Part shown: in pieces, positions 23,891 to 32,440 of the stretch
Numbering within the stretch: the first letter of the stretch is position 1
Layout: every line of letters starts with the position of its first letter
Assembly: GCA_023414875.1 (NCBI GenBank)
Contig: JAEZMV010000028.1
Location: 496,001 to 560,000 of the forward strand
DNA: 64,000 bases
Direction of reading: 5' to 3'
Source: Bacillota bacterium
Lineage (GTDB): Bacteria > Bacillota > Clostridia > Lachnospirales > Lachnospiraceae
Position numbers and translations under genes: made by a program
The notes under the pieces: model-generated
The model's database searches: none
Told to the model about the DNA's origin: nothing
The model's input: the letters and a program-made list of their open reading frames with translations, nothing else

Positions 23891-24688
23891 ATGGCAGGTA
23901 AAATTACAGCTGTAGATATCAAAAAAGCATTATCTGCGAAGCATCACAAGGAATTCTTCATTACAGAGTGTAAAAATGGGTCAACTTACTTTGCCGGTGG
24001 TGATGGACTATTCAAATTTGATGGGGTAGCAATATATAAAAGCTGGACAAGCCCTAAGATAGTTATCTATGAAGTGAAGGTTGATCGTGGAGATTTCTTA
24101 AGAGATGGAAAATATCATTGCTATCTTCCGTACTGCCACGAAATGTATTTTGTGGTACCTGCTGGAATGGTAAAGAAGGAAGAAATCTTAAGCGATAATA
24201 TCGGACTTATTTATTACAATCATGAGACCGGAGCATTAAGGACCGTTAAGAAGGCACTATATAGGAATATTGAAATCAGTAAAGATATGTTGCTTTATAT
24301 CTTCATGAACAGACTGGATAATGACAGGATACCTTTTTATAGAGACAAGCTGGAATTTGCAAAAGACTATATAGCTAATCAAAAAGAGAGAAGATATGTA
24401 GGCAAGACTCTCGGAACAAAGATGGCAGCAGAAATATCTGTCTTACAGAAGCAGTTGGATGATCTGAGTAGAGGAAGAGAGAATATAGGGGTGCTTAAAG
24501 AAATAAAACGGGTAATGGAAAAGCATGATATCCATACTTGGGGTGACAACATAGCAGATACATTGGATGAAGCTTTATCAAAAGGATATCCCAGGGAGCT
24601 GGAATATATCATTAAAGAAGTGAATCGAGTTAAGTCTTCACTGGAAATGCTTATGGAAAGAAAGAAGGTACCAGATGCAGAAAGTTAA
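23891..24688 (+). CDS. MmcB-like PD-(D/E)XK nuclease family protein
   Basis: A 265-residue protein whose N-terminal 150 residues form a restriction-endonuclease-like fold: an acidic residue in FKFDGVAIY followed by IVIYEVKVDRGDFLRD, which supplies the (D/E)xK pair. This matches the family annotated as MmcB DNA repair protein. The C-terminal 110 residues are helical, probably a coiled coil. AGAAGGGAAG precedes the ATG. It may process phage DNA ends or branched DNA. The gene overlaps the following RNase H-like gene by 14 bases. Confidence 0.68.
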   Translation: MAGKITAVDIKKALSAKHHKEFFITECKNGSTYFAGGDGLFKFDGVAIYKSWTSPKIVIYEVKVDRGDFLRDGKYHCYLPYCHEMYFVVPAGMVKKEEILSDNIGLIYYNHETGALRTVKKALYRNIEISKDMLLYIFMNRLDNDRIPFYRDKLEFAKDYIANQKERRYVGKTLGTKMAAEISVLQKQLDDLSRGRENIGVLKEIKRVMEKHDIHTWGDNIADTLDEALSKGYPRELEYIIKEVNRVKSSLEMLMERKKVPDAES

Positions 24689-25148
24689 TATATTCATTGA
24701 TACGTATCATACCGGACACCTTAAGAAAGGTACCGGAACATATTGTATTGTTCTTGAATACATAACGTCCGGGGGAGTACCGGCAACCAGGGAGTATATC
24801 GAGGGATTGAAAGGTACCACTAAAAACCGTACAGCAATTAGAGCATGTATCGCAGCACTGGAGCATATGATCAAGCCTTGCGATATTCAAATAACCATTA
24901 ATTCGGAGCATGTCACTGAGGCTATTAATACAAATGCATGGTTTACATGGATTAATACCGGGAAGAACGCTAAGGGAAAGCCGGTAAAAAATATGGATCT
25001 ATGGCAACGGCTATTTGAATTAGTGGACAGACATAGCACAGTTTTTACATATGCAGAGAGAAATTCATATACCGCGTTTATGCAATATGAAATGAATAGA
25101 AAAGCTATTGAATTAGCGGAGGATACAATCAATGAAAATAATGTGTAA
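24675..25148 (+). CDS. RNase H-like fold protein with altered active site
   Basis: A 157-residue protein whose strand order resembles ribonuclease HI: a first strand with D9 (NIFIDTYHTG), a second hairpin ending in YCIVLEY, then TTKNRTAIRACIAALEHM and ITINSEHVTEAIN. In ordinary RNase HI the helix carries a glutamate and the fourth strand an aspartate (TDSQYV); here the positions read alanine/isoleucine and asparagine. It may therefore be inactive or use other ligands. The last part, NMDLWQRLFELVDRH and YAERN, is also RNase H-like. Overlaps neighbours on both sides, so it is part of a tight early operon. Confidence 0.65.
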   Translation: MQKVNIFIDTYHTGHLKKGTGTYCIVLEYITSGGVPATREYIEGLKGTTKNRTAIRACIAALEHMIKPCDIQITINSEHVTEAINTNAWFTWINTGKNAKGKPVKNMDLWQRLFELVDRHSTVFTYAERNSYTAFMQYEMNRKAIELAEDTINENNV

Positions 25149-25293
25149 CAAGGAAGAAGAGGAAATCCTAATCAGAAATTGTAAAACAGAGCAATGCGAA
25201 TTCTGTTTTTTAAGAGAAGTATGTCATGATGCAGGATATGGGAATACAATATCTCACTTGATACAAATTGCGGAGCAAAAGAATGGAGAATAG
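25132..25293 (+). CDS. Small cysteine-rich phage protein
   Basis: A 53-residue protein with five clustered cysteines (CKTEQCEFCFLREVCH), likely a zinc-binding fold. The start is ATG 25132 with GCGGAGGAT upstream. It overlaps the previous gene by 17 bases and the next by 11, a layout typical of a genuine small gene in a packed operon. Function unknown. Confidence 0.68.
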   Translation: MKIMCNKEEEEILIRNCKTEQCEFCFLREVCHDAGYGNTISHLIQIAEQKNGE

Positions 25294-27799
25294 TTGCATG
25301 ACCTATGAAGAGTTTCTATATACCAAAATTGAGATAGCAAACGATAGTGGATTAGAGGTACCAAGGGAAGATATCTCAAACTGTTTGAAACCTCATCAGA
25401 AGGATGCAGTATGGTGGGCGATTAAGGGCGGCAGGAGAGCTCTCTTTGAAAGCTTTGGCTTAGGAAAGACAATCCAAGAATTAGAGTTCTGCCGGTTGGT
25501 TATCAAGCATAAAGGCGGTAAAGCCTTAATCATTCTCCCTCTGGGAGTGAAGCAGGAATTTACCCATGATGCAGTAGAGCTTCTTCGTATGGAGCCTCCG
25601 ACTTATGTACGTAACATGCATGAGGTTCATATGGCAGCAGGAGACATCCTTATTACAAATTACGAGAGAGTAAGAGATGGAGATATAGATCCAACCTACT
25701 TTACTGCAACCTCTCTTGATGAAGCCTCAGTCCTAAGAAGCTTCGGATCTAAAACATATCAAACATTCCTTGATAAATTCAAAGGGGTGCAATTTAAGCT
25801 AGTGGCGACCGCCACACCAAGTCCAAACAAGTATAAAGAACTTATTCATTATGCGGGGTACCTTGAAATTATGGATACAGGTCAGGCATTAACAAGGTTC
25901 TTTCAGAGAGACAGTACAAAAGCGAATAACCTCACATTATATCCGAGTATGGAAGACGAATTCTGGTTATGGGTGAGTAGTTGGGCATTATTTATTACCA
26001 AACCTTCCGACTTAAATCCGGAATATTCCGACGATGGGTATGATCTACCTCCGCTAGATATTAGGTACCACGAACTACCAATCAATTACGGTGATTTTGA
26101 AGATAAGTATGGACAGGTCAAAATGTTTCGAGAGGCAGCAGTATCATTACAGGATGAAGCGCAGATTAAAAGAGAGAGTATAGATGCAAGAGTTAGTAAA
26201 ATGTCAGAAATCATTAAATCAGATCCAAAAGAAAGCTTTATATTGTGGCATGATTTGGAGGCTGAACGTCTGGCCATAAAGAAAGCGGTACCGGCAGCAG
26301 TTGATATTTATGGAAGTCAGGATTATGACATCAGGGAAGAGAGGGTAATAGACTTCTCAAAGGGCAAAACTAAGATATTTGCCACCAAGAAAGAATTATC
26401 CGGATCCGGATGTAATTTTCAAAAGCATTGCCACAGAGCAATATTTCTAGGCATAGATTATGAATTTAATAATTTTATTCAGGCAGTACATCGTATATAT
26501 CGTTTTCTTCAAAAAGAACAGGTCATTATAGACATTATCTACATGGAGAATGAGCGACAAATAAAGGACGTTCTTCTCGAGAAGTGGACAAACCACAACT
26601 ATATGGTGGATAAGATGATACAAATTGTAAAGAAATATGGATTAAACACTACGAATAAAACGGAACGTCTGAAAAGAAAAATGGGAGTTGATACAGTGAG
26701 GATTGAAGGAATAAAGTATACAGCTGTTAACGATGATTGTATTCAGGAAACCAGAAGGATGAAAAGTGACAGCATAGGTTTAATACATACCTCAATACCA
26801 TTTGGAAACCATTATGAGTACTCAGCGAATTACAATGATTTCGGACATAACAAAGATACTGATATGTTCTTTGAACAGATGGACTTCCTTAGTCCGGAGC
26901 TCTACAGGATCCTGAAGCCGGGAAGGGTAATGGCTATTCATGTTAAGGACCGTGTACTGTTCGGAAATGCCACTGGCACTGGAATGCCAACAATTGAACC
27001 TTTTCACGCGATATGTATTAACCACTATATGAAACATGGCTTTCAATATTTCGGAATGATAACGGTTATTACGGATGTTGTCAGGGAGAATAACCAGACT
27101 TACCGACTTGGATGGACCGAACAGTGTAAGGATGGCTCAAAGATGGGAGTAGGATGTCCGGAATACATTCTATTGTTCAGGAAGCTTCCATCGGACCGCA
27201 GTACTGCTTATGCGGATGATCCGGTGACCAAGACCAAAGATGATTATACCAGGGCGCAGTGGCAGATAGATGCACACGCATTTTGGAGGAGCTCAGGAAA
27301 CCGTCTAGTAAGCAAGGATGAGTTATCAGGTGTCTCAGTTGATAATCTACAGAATGTATATCGTAAGTACTCAAAGAATACCATCTATAGCTATCATGAG
27401 CATGTGCAGCTGGCCAAAGAATTAGATACCATGGACAAGCTTCCAGCTACCTTCATGGTAGTTGCTCCAGGGAGCTGGTCAGATGAAGTATGGGATGATA
27501 TCAACCGTATGAAAACGCTCAATACAGAGCAGAGTCGCAGAAGACTTCAGATGCACGTATGCCCTTTGCAGATAGATATCGTAGAGCGCATTATTAATCG
27601 GTATTCGAATGAAGGAGATATAGTTCTGGATATGTTTGCAGGATTATTCACGGTACCTAAGGTTGCAATTGAGAATGGCAGGCTTGGATACGGGATTGAA
27701 TTAAATACCGATTACTTCCGGGATGGAGTAGGTTACTGCAAGGCAGCAGAAAACGAGATAGAAACACCTACACTATTCGATTTTATGGAGATAGGATAG
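25283..27799 (+). CDS. Helicase-DNA methyltransferase fusion
   Basis: An 838-residue two-part protein. The N-terminal 450 residues are an SF2/SNF2-type helicase: LKPHQKDAVWWAI, the nucleotide-binding FGLGKTIQE, TSLDEASVL in place of the DEAD box, VATATPSPN (motif III) and IQAVHRIYRF (motif VI). The C-terminal 380 residues are an N4/N6 amino-methyltransferase: the catalytic motif is TSIPFGNHYEYS rather than the usual DPPY, and the cofactor motif is LDMFAGLFTVPKVAIENGR near the end. It may protect phage DNA or remodel it during replication. ATG 25283 follows CGGAGC; ATG 25298 (GGAG upstream) is also possible. Such fusions occur in other clostridial prophages. Confidence 0.82.
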   Translation: MENSCMTYEEFLYTKIEIANDSGLEVPREDISNCLKPHQKDAVWWAIKGGRRALFESFGLGKTIQELEFCRLVIKHKGGKALIILPLGVKQEFTHDAVELLRMEPPTYVRNMHEVHMAAGDILITNYERVRDGDIDPTYFTATSLDEASVLRSFGSKTYQTFLDKFKGVQFKLVATATPSPNKYKELIHYAGYLEIMDTGQALTRFFQRDSTKANNLTLYPSMEDEFWLWVSSWALFITKPSDLNPEYSDDGYDLPPLDIRYHELPINYGDFEDKYGQVKMFREAAVSLQDEAQIKRESIDARVSKMSEIIKSDPKESFILWHDLEAERLAIKKAVPAAVDIYGSQDYDIREERVIDFSKGKTKIFATKKELSGSGCNFQKHCHRAIFLGIDYEFNNFIQAVHRIYRFLQKEQVIIDIIYMENERQIKDVLLEKWTNHNYMVDKMIQIVKKYGLNTTNKTERLKRKMGVDTVRIEGIKYTAVNDDCIQETRRMKSDSIGLIHTSIPFGNHYEYSANYNDFGHNKDTDMFFEQMDFLSPELYRILKPGRVMAIHVKDRVLFGNATGTGMPTIEPFHAICINHYMKHGFQYFGMITVITDVVRENNQTYRLGWTEQCKDGSKMGVGCPEYILLFRKLPSDRSTAYADDPVTKTKDDYTRAQWQIDAHAFWRSSGNRLVSKDELSGVSVDNLQNVYRKYSKNTIYSYHEHVQLAKELDTMDKLPATFMVVAPGSWSDEVWDDINRMKTLNTEQSRRRLQMHVCPLQIDIVERIINRYSNEGDIVLDMFAGLFTVPKVAIENGRLGYGIELNTDYFRDGVGYCKAAENEIETPTLFDFMEIG

Positions 27800-27806
27800 G
27801 AGGGCA

Positions 27807-28457
27807 ATGGATCAGGTTGATATTTGGAAAGATATACAGGGATTTAACGGTAAGTATCAGGTAAGCTACTCAGGCCAGGTACGAAGAATATATAAAAGCG
27901 GAAAGACCAAGATACTTGCTCAATTTAAAAAGGCTGGCAAAGCAAGAGAAGTATATAGAGACCGTCTGTTGGTGCATTTAACTGACGATAAAGGAAAAGA
28001 CTTTACCATTATGGTCCATCAGATAGTTGCTAAACATTTTCTTGGAAAGCCAAAGCCGGGACAAGTACCATACCATATCAATGGATGCGTCATGGATAAC
28101 TGGGCAAGTAACCTTGGGTACATAGATAAAAAGGTATTAGGAAAAATTACAGGAGCTTCAAGCAGGAGGCAGCCGGTAGCAAAGATAAATACTGAAGGTG
28201 AGATAGTAGAATGTTATTCCAGTGCTAGAGAAGCTGGCCGTCAGAACTTCATGAGCTATCAGACAATCATGGATCGCTGTAATGGAAAGTGTAAAAAGGC
28301 TTTCGCTCCGGATGGTTATGAATACGCCTGGGAAGAGAAACAAATCAGCATGAATAAGGCAATCAGAAGAATTGAGCTATCTAAAGTGAATGAAGAGGAT
28401 AGTAATGTAATTCATAGCCTGGGTAATATGCAAATGAAATATGCAATGGACTTCTAA
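27807..28457 (+). CDS. HNH endonuclease with NUMOD motifs
   Basis: A 216-residue protein starting with a NUMOD4 domain (VDIWKDIQGFNGKYQVSYSGQV), then an HNH-like core (VHQIVAKHFLGKP ... PYHINGCVMDNWASNLGYI) and a NUMOD1-like DNA-binding segment (EIVECYSSAREAGRQ). This arrangement is characteristic of free-standing homing-type endonucleases in phages. The central HNH histidine is retained but the usual NHKDG is replaced by YHINGC, so activity is uncertain. GATAGGAGGG precedes the ATG. It sits between two methyltransferase genes, a common place for such intruders. Confidence 0.8.
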   Translation: MDQVDIWKDIQGFNGKYQVSYSGQVRRIYKSGKTKILAQFKKAGKAREVYRDRLLVHLTDDKGKDFTIMVHQIVAKHFLGKPKPGQVPYHINGCVMDNWASNLGYIDKKVLGKITGASSRRQPVAKINTEGEIVECYSSAREAGRQNFMSYQTIMDRCNGKCKKAFAPDGYEYAWEEKQISMNKAIRRIELSKVNEEDSNVIHSLGNMQMKYAMDF

Positions 28458-28472
28458 ATTTGGAGGTAACAG

Positions 28473-30116
28473 ATGAAGGATATTATAATTGATTGCTTCG
28501 CCGGTGGAGGTGGTGCAAGCGTAGGAATAGAGATGGCTCTTGGAAGACCTGTTGATATAGCCATTAACCATGATCCTGATGCAATAGCGATGCATATGAA
28601 AAACCATCCGGATACTTTGCATCTCACAGAGGATATGCTTAAAGTTGATTTAAGAAAATATCTGAAAAAGGGTCAAAGAGTAAGGATGATATGGGCTTCT
28701 CCTGATTGCACAAGTCATTCAAGGGCGAAGGGAGATAAACCTATCAAAAGGGGATTACGTATATTACCTATGGGAGTATACCGACTGTGTAAACAGATCC
28801 TAGAGGTTACAGGATACCTGCCCGAAGTTGTAATGATGGAAAATGTCGCAGAAATCCAAGATTGGGGTCCACTAGATGAGAATGATAAACCAATCAAAGA
28901 GAGAAAAGGCGAGTACTATAAGAAGTTTATAAAACTTATGAAAACAATTGGCTTCCGGTTCGAATGTAAGGAACTAATAGCAGCTGACTATGGGGCACAC
29001 ACTACCAGAAAGCGTTGGTATGCAGTATTCAGATCTGATGATAAACCGATAGTATGGTCAGAGCCTACACATAACAAATACGGTATTAATGGATTAAAGA
29101 AGTGGGAACCTATTGCTGACTATATCAATTTTAACGATCTTGGTAAATCAATTTTTGGACGGAAGAAGCCTTTAGCGGATAAAACAATGAACCGCATCGG
29201 CGCAGGTATGGACAAGTTTGTTTTCAATAGTAAAGAGCCATTTATAGTACAAGTTAATCATGGTGGCGATAATTTCAGAGGTCAAAGCATTCACGAGCCA
29301 ATAACAACCATCACTCAAAAACATGGATATGGAGTTGTTACTCCTTACATCATGCAGATAGGACAAACGGGGTTTTCTAAAGACAGAAATCGTTCAGTCA
29401 CAGATCCTATGTCAACGGTAGTCACCAAGAACGAACATTGTCTGATATCGCCTATGCTAATTCAGTATCATTCTGAAACATCAAAGAGTGGAGTTAGAGG
29501 GCAATCAGTCAAGGAACCAATTATGACTATTGATACATCACCCAGGTATGCATTAGTAGCTGCATTTCTTACAAAGTTTTATAAAACCGGAATAGGTCAA
29601 TCATTATTCGAGCCGATACATACAATCACAACTAGCGCAGGCCATTTCGGACAAGTCTCAATACTAGCAGTTGATTATAAACAACTTATAGCTAACGGAG
29701 TAGATGCAGAGACGGCTCAAAAATGTACATGGGTATCGCAATTTATAATGGAATATTACGGATGCGGAATTGGACAATCGCTTAATGATCCTTTGCATAC
29801 CGTAGTAACCAAAGATCGCTTTGCACTTATCACGGTACTCGGGAACGAGTATGCCATACTTGACATTTATCTACGAATGCTCGACGCGGAAGAGCTTAAG
29901 CTTGGACAAGAGTTTCCTAAAGACTATATTATCAACTTTATCATGAAGAATGGTAAGCCATATCCGAAGAGTGAGCAGGTAAAGAGAATAGGGAATTCGG
30001 TGGTACCTACAATGTCTAGGGTTCTCACTGAGGTAAATTGTTATTACTTAAAGGTTGGTGAGCGCATCGGGAATATGAGGATTGATGATACTCAGAAACA
30101 GCTAAGATTTGCGTAG
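28473..30116 (+). CDS. C5 cytosine DNA methyltransferase
   Basis: A 547-residue methyltransferase that would add a methyl group to cytosine C5. Motif I is DCFAGGGGASVG (residues 7-18). The catalytic-cysteine motif reads SPDCTSHS with C79, a variant of PCQ found in phage enzymes. Motif VI is MMENVAEI (E123), and the motif VIII-like RKRWYAVF follows near residue 190. Residues about 250-460 hold five degenerate repeats of about 36-40 residues built on GQS..EP..T..T, probably the target-recognition region. The final motif NSVVPTMSRVL is motif X-like. TGGAGGTAAC precedes the ATG. The target sequence is unknown. Confidence 0.87.
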   Translation: MKDIIIDCFAGGGGASVGIEMALGRPVDIAINHDPDAIAMHMKNHPDTLHLTEDMLKVDLRKYLKKGQRVRMIWASPDCTSHSRAKGDKPIKRGLRILPMGVYRLCKQILEVTGYLPEVVMMENVAEIQDWGPLDENDKPIKERKGEYYKKFIKLMKTIGFRFECKELIAADYGAHTTRKRWYAVFRSDDKPIVWSEPTHNKYGINGLKKWEPIADYINFNDLGKSIFGRKKPLADKTMNRIGAGMDKFVFNSKEPFIVQVNHGGDNFRGQSIHEPITTITQKHGYGVVTPYIMQIGQTGFSKDRNRSVTDPMSTVVTKNEHCLISPMLIQYHSETSKSGVRGQSVKEPIMTIDTSPRYALVAAFLTKFYKTGIGQSLFEPIHTITTSAGHFGQVSILAVDYKQLIANGVDAETAQKCTWVSQFIMEYYGCGIGQSLNDPLHTVVTKDRFALITVLGNEYAILDIYLRMLDAEELKLGQEFPKDYIINFIMKNGKPYPKSEQVKRIGNSVVPTMSRVLTEVNCYYLKVGERIGNMRIDDTQKQLRFA

Positions 30117-30126
30117 GAGGTATGTC

Positions 30127-30447
30127 ATGCATAAACATCATATCGTATTCAGAAGTCAAGGAGGCTTAGACTTTCCTCTAAATTTGATTGAATTATCATA
30201 CGAACAGCATGAAGGGAAGAGTGGACCACATCTGAATAGATTAGTGGACTTAATGCTAAAGAGAGACCTTCAGGATGAACTATACATGATATTTGATAAA
30301 GAAGCCTTCACAATTGAGGAAATATCGGAAAAACTAAAGAAATCAGTAAGATATTTTGAACCACACTTTAGAAGTGTACCTCAGGCAGCAGGATTATACC
30401 TGAAAGAAGATATTATCCGTAAGCTTATGGGAGGAAAAATATATTAG
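30127..30447 (+). CDS. Small HNH endonuclease
   Basis: A 106-residue protein with the HNH pattern HKHHIVFRSQGG, PLNLIELSYEQHEGKSGPHLN; the paired histidines and the later asparagine are present. HNH proteins in phages often help DNA packaging or act as nicking enzymes. The start at 30127 is chosen because GTAGGAGG lies six bases upstream; the frame is open further back without a signal. It lies well before the terminase genes, so a packaging role is less certain. Confidence 0.78.
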   Translation: MHKHHIVFRSQGGLDFPLNLIELSYEQHEGKSGPHLNRLVDLMLKRDLQDELYMIFDKEAFTIEEISEKLKKSVRYFEPHFRSVPQAAGLYLKEDIIRKLMGGKIY

Positions 30448-30542
30448 GTTGTTGTGCCATTTAGTATACATATCACAATGAATTTGAATGGCATGTCATA
30501 GCACTCCGGAGGCATAACAGCCTTCGGGGAAAGGAGAAGGCT

Positions 30543-30638
30543 ATGAAGGTAAAGAAGATAGCTAACCGGTGCAAAGGGAATTGTAGTAAATGCAGAATAA
30601 TTAAAGCATGTAAAAAGTGCAGGAAGGATCCTAGATGA
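30543..30638 (+). CDS. Tiny basic cysteine-rich protein
   Basis: A 31-residue protein with five cysteines and many lysines (CKGNCSKCRIIKACKKC). AAAGGAGAAGG precedes the ATG at 30543, and its stop overlaps the next start by four bases (ATGA), indicating translational coupling and supporting its reality. Probably a zinc knuckle. Confidence 0.6.
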   Translation: MKVKKIANRCKGNCSKCRIIKACKKCRKDPR

Positions 30639-30877
30639 AAAGATTAACGATATGGAATGAAACATACAAAGAACATCGAAATGAAGCTGACGTTTCAATT
30701 AACAAGTGTATTGCGCAACTGGCCAGTTATGAAGTTACCGGGCTAGATCCGGAGGAAATAGAGGGTTTAAAGAAGTCAGAGGACTTCTGGCATAGAGAAG
30801 CTGTCCGTCTGGCAGCAGAGCTAGGGGAATTGAAATTGAGGATAGGAAAGCTCATAGAAAGCAATCTATCACATTAA
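30635..30877 (+). CDS. Small helical phage protein, unknown
   Basis: An 80-residue mostly helical protein with the pattern YEVTGLDPEEIEGLKKSEDFW, a sequence type common in the early regions of clostridial phages, where it has no known function. Start set by the ATGA overlap with the upstream cysteine-rich gene. No cysteines or membrane segment. Confidence 0.6.
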   Translation: MKRLTIWNETYKEHRNEADVSINKCIAQLASYEVTGLDPEEIEGLKKSEDFWHREAVRLAAELGELKLRIGKLIESNLSH

Positions 30878-30889
30878 GGAGGTAAATCC

Positions 30890-31357
30890 ATGGGAGGTAA
30901 GTACGCTGAGAGCACTTCAGTGTCAGTTGCTAAGACAAAAGCTGATATTGAAGAAATAGTTCAAAAATATGGAGCTAGACAATTTGTAAGTGGTTATCAA
31001 GACAATAAGGCGGCAGTTGGGTTCACGATAAACAATAGACAGATAAGATTTATCATAGAGCTTCCTGATAAGTCAGAAAAACGGTTCCTATATACACCGG
31101 AGCGAGGCACTAGAAGATCAGATGATGCAGCTCATAAAGAATGGGAGCAGGCCTGCCGGCAGAAATGGAGAGCATTATTTCTAGTAATCAAGGCTAAGCT
31201 GGAAGCGGTAGAAAGTGGTATCAGCTATTTTGAAGATGAGTTCATGGCAAATATTGTTCTTCCTGATGGATCCTTGGTAGGTGATTTCATCAGACCACAG
31301 ATAAATGAAGCTTATAAAACTGGAAGTATGACGGCTTTACTGCCGATGCTAGGTTAG
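30890..31357 (+). CDS. Conserved phage protein, unknown
   Basis: A 155-residue protein; the pattern SVAKTKADIEEIVQKYGA, then GYQDNKAAVGFTINNRQIRFIIELPD and EWEQACRQKWRALFLVIKAKLEAVE, is one I know from unrelated phages of Gram-positive bacteria, always without a defined role. A beta-sheet N-terminal half and a long helix in the second half are evident. AAGGAGGTAA precedes the ATG. It lies in a run of closely spaced early genes. Confidence 0.65.
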   Translation: MGGKYAESTSVSVAKTKADIEEIVQKYGARQFVSGYQDNKAAVGFTINNRQIRFIIELPDKSEKRFLYTPERGTRRSDDAAHKEWEQACRQKWRALFLVIKAKLEAVESGISYFEDEFMANIVLPDGSLVGDFIRPQINEAYKTGSMTALLPMLG

Positions 31358-31368
31358 GAGGTAAATCA

Positions 31369-32058
31369 GTGAAACCAATATTATTTAATACCGAAATGGT
31401 CCGGGCGATACTGGAAGGAAGAAAAACGGTTACCAGGCGGATAGTTAAATGTAAGTATTCTAATACTCACCTTAAAATGTTTACAAACAAATATGGTACA
31501 AGACTTATTGAATTGCAAAATAATATTGAAGGTGTAACGTTCGGGAAAAATCCGGATGGAACTTCATGGCAAAAGTTATTAGGAATGAGAGAAGTCGAGT
31601 ATGACCATAAACCTTTTAAAGTCGGAGATATTCTCTATGTAAGGGAAACATGGGAAGAGTGGACAGGAGGCTATGCTTATAAGGTTCCAGACCCACATGC
31701 GACATATAATTATCCGGCTTCATTCATTGGAAAGTGGAAACCATCTTTACATATGCCAAAGGAAGCAGCAAGGATATTTCTCCTGGTGAAAGCGGTTAGA
31801 GTTGAGCGGTTACAGGATATTACAGAGGAAGAGGCTGTCAAAGAAGGAATAAGATACTTTGATGAATTTGCCGGAGGATATCATTGGAGCGAAGACCACG
31901 AGACCGGAGGTGTATGGGATACAGCAAAGGGATGTTTCGAATGGGGATTGTGGAACTCAACAATTGATAAGGTAAACCTTGAACTATACGGAAGAGAAGC
32001 TAATCCATGGGTATGGATAATAGAGTTTGAACGGATCAGCAAGGAGGAAACGATTTGA
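31369..32058 (+). CDS. ASCH-like phage protein
   Basis: A 229-residue protein opening with KPILFNTEMVRAILEGRKTVTRRIV, the start of the ASCH-related family often annotated as phage morphogenetic protein. The same pattern continues with FKVGDILYVRETW and LVKAVRVERLQDIT. ASCH folds resemble the PUA domain and are thought to bind RNA or modified nucleotides. The start is GTG, with TAGGAGG upstream. The stop overlaps the next gene (TTGA). The substrate is unknown. Confidence 0.75.
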   Translation: MKPILFNTEMVRAILEGRKTVTRRIVKCKYSNTHLKMFTNKYGTRLIELQNNIEGVTFGKNPDGTSWQKLLGMREVEYDHKPFKVGDILYVRETWEEWTGGYAYKVPDPHATYNYPASFIGKWKPSLHMPKEAARIFLLVKAVRVERLQDITEEEAVKEGIRYFDEFAGGYHWSEDHETGGVWDTAKGCFEWGLWNSTIDKVNLELYGREANPWVWIIEFERISKEETI

Positions 32059-32324
32059 CAGCTGTAGATATCAGAAATGAAGTAATTAAGAAATACCATG
32101 AAGGTCAGGAGTTATCACTAAGGGTAAAAGGTGAAAGAGGCTCTTACTCAATCAAAGCCAAAATTATTAAATTCAATCCAAACAGCATATTGACTGAGCA
32201 TAATGGTTATAAAGAAAGCTTTGCATACTGGGAGTTCCTTCAGATGACGGCACCACCAGAGAAACCAAAGAAAATAATTATTCCGGACCAAGTAAGAGTC
32301 AGAGGAGTATATAGAGCTAAATAA
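32055..32324 (+). CDS. Small phage protein, unknown
   Basis: An 89-residue protein that starts at TTG overlapping the ASCH-like stop by four bases, with AAGGAGG upstream. A central beta-rich part (SLRVKGERGSYSIKAKIIKFNP) suggests a small barrel, followed by a proline-rich basic tail. It is the last gene before the autonomous membrane-protein unit. Function unknown. Confidence 0.58.
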   Translation: MTAVDIRNEVIKKYHEGQELSLRVKGERGSYSIKAKIIKFNPNSILTEHNGYKESFAYWEFLQMTAPPEKPKKIIIPDQVRVRGVYRAK

Positions 32325-32357
32325 AGTAGAAAATTGGTGTACATTGACAATTGCATA

Positions 32358-32386
32358 TTGATAGTTGGTAAGTTATGGGTTATACT
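32358..32386 (+). promoter_or_regulatory. Promoter of the moron
   Basis: TTGATA (32358-32363), 17 bases, TATACT (32381-32386). It lies inside and just after the left inverted repeat. The gene it serves starts 54 bases later. Confidence 0.7.
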
Positions 32387-32440
32387 AATGGTAGGTTATG
32401 AGATTTTATGTCATAGAAATATTTTATTAATGGGGTATAT

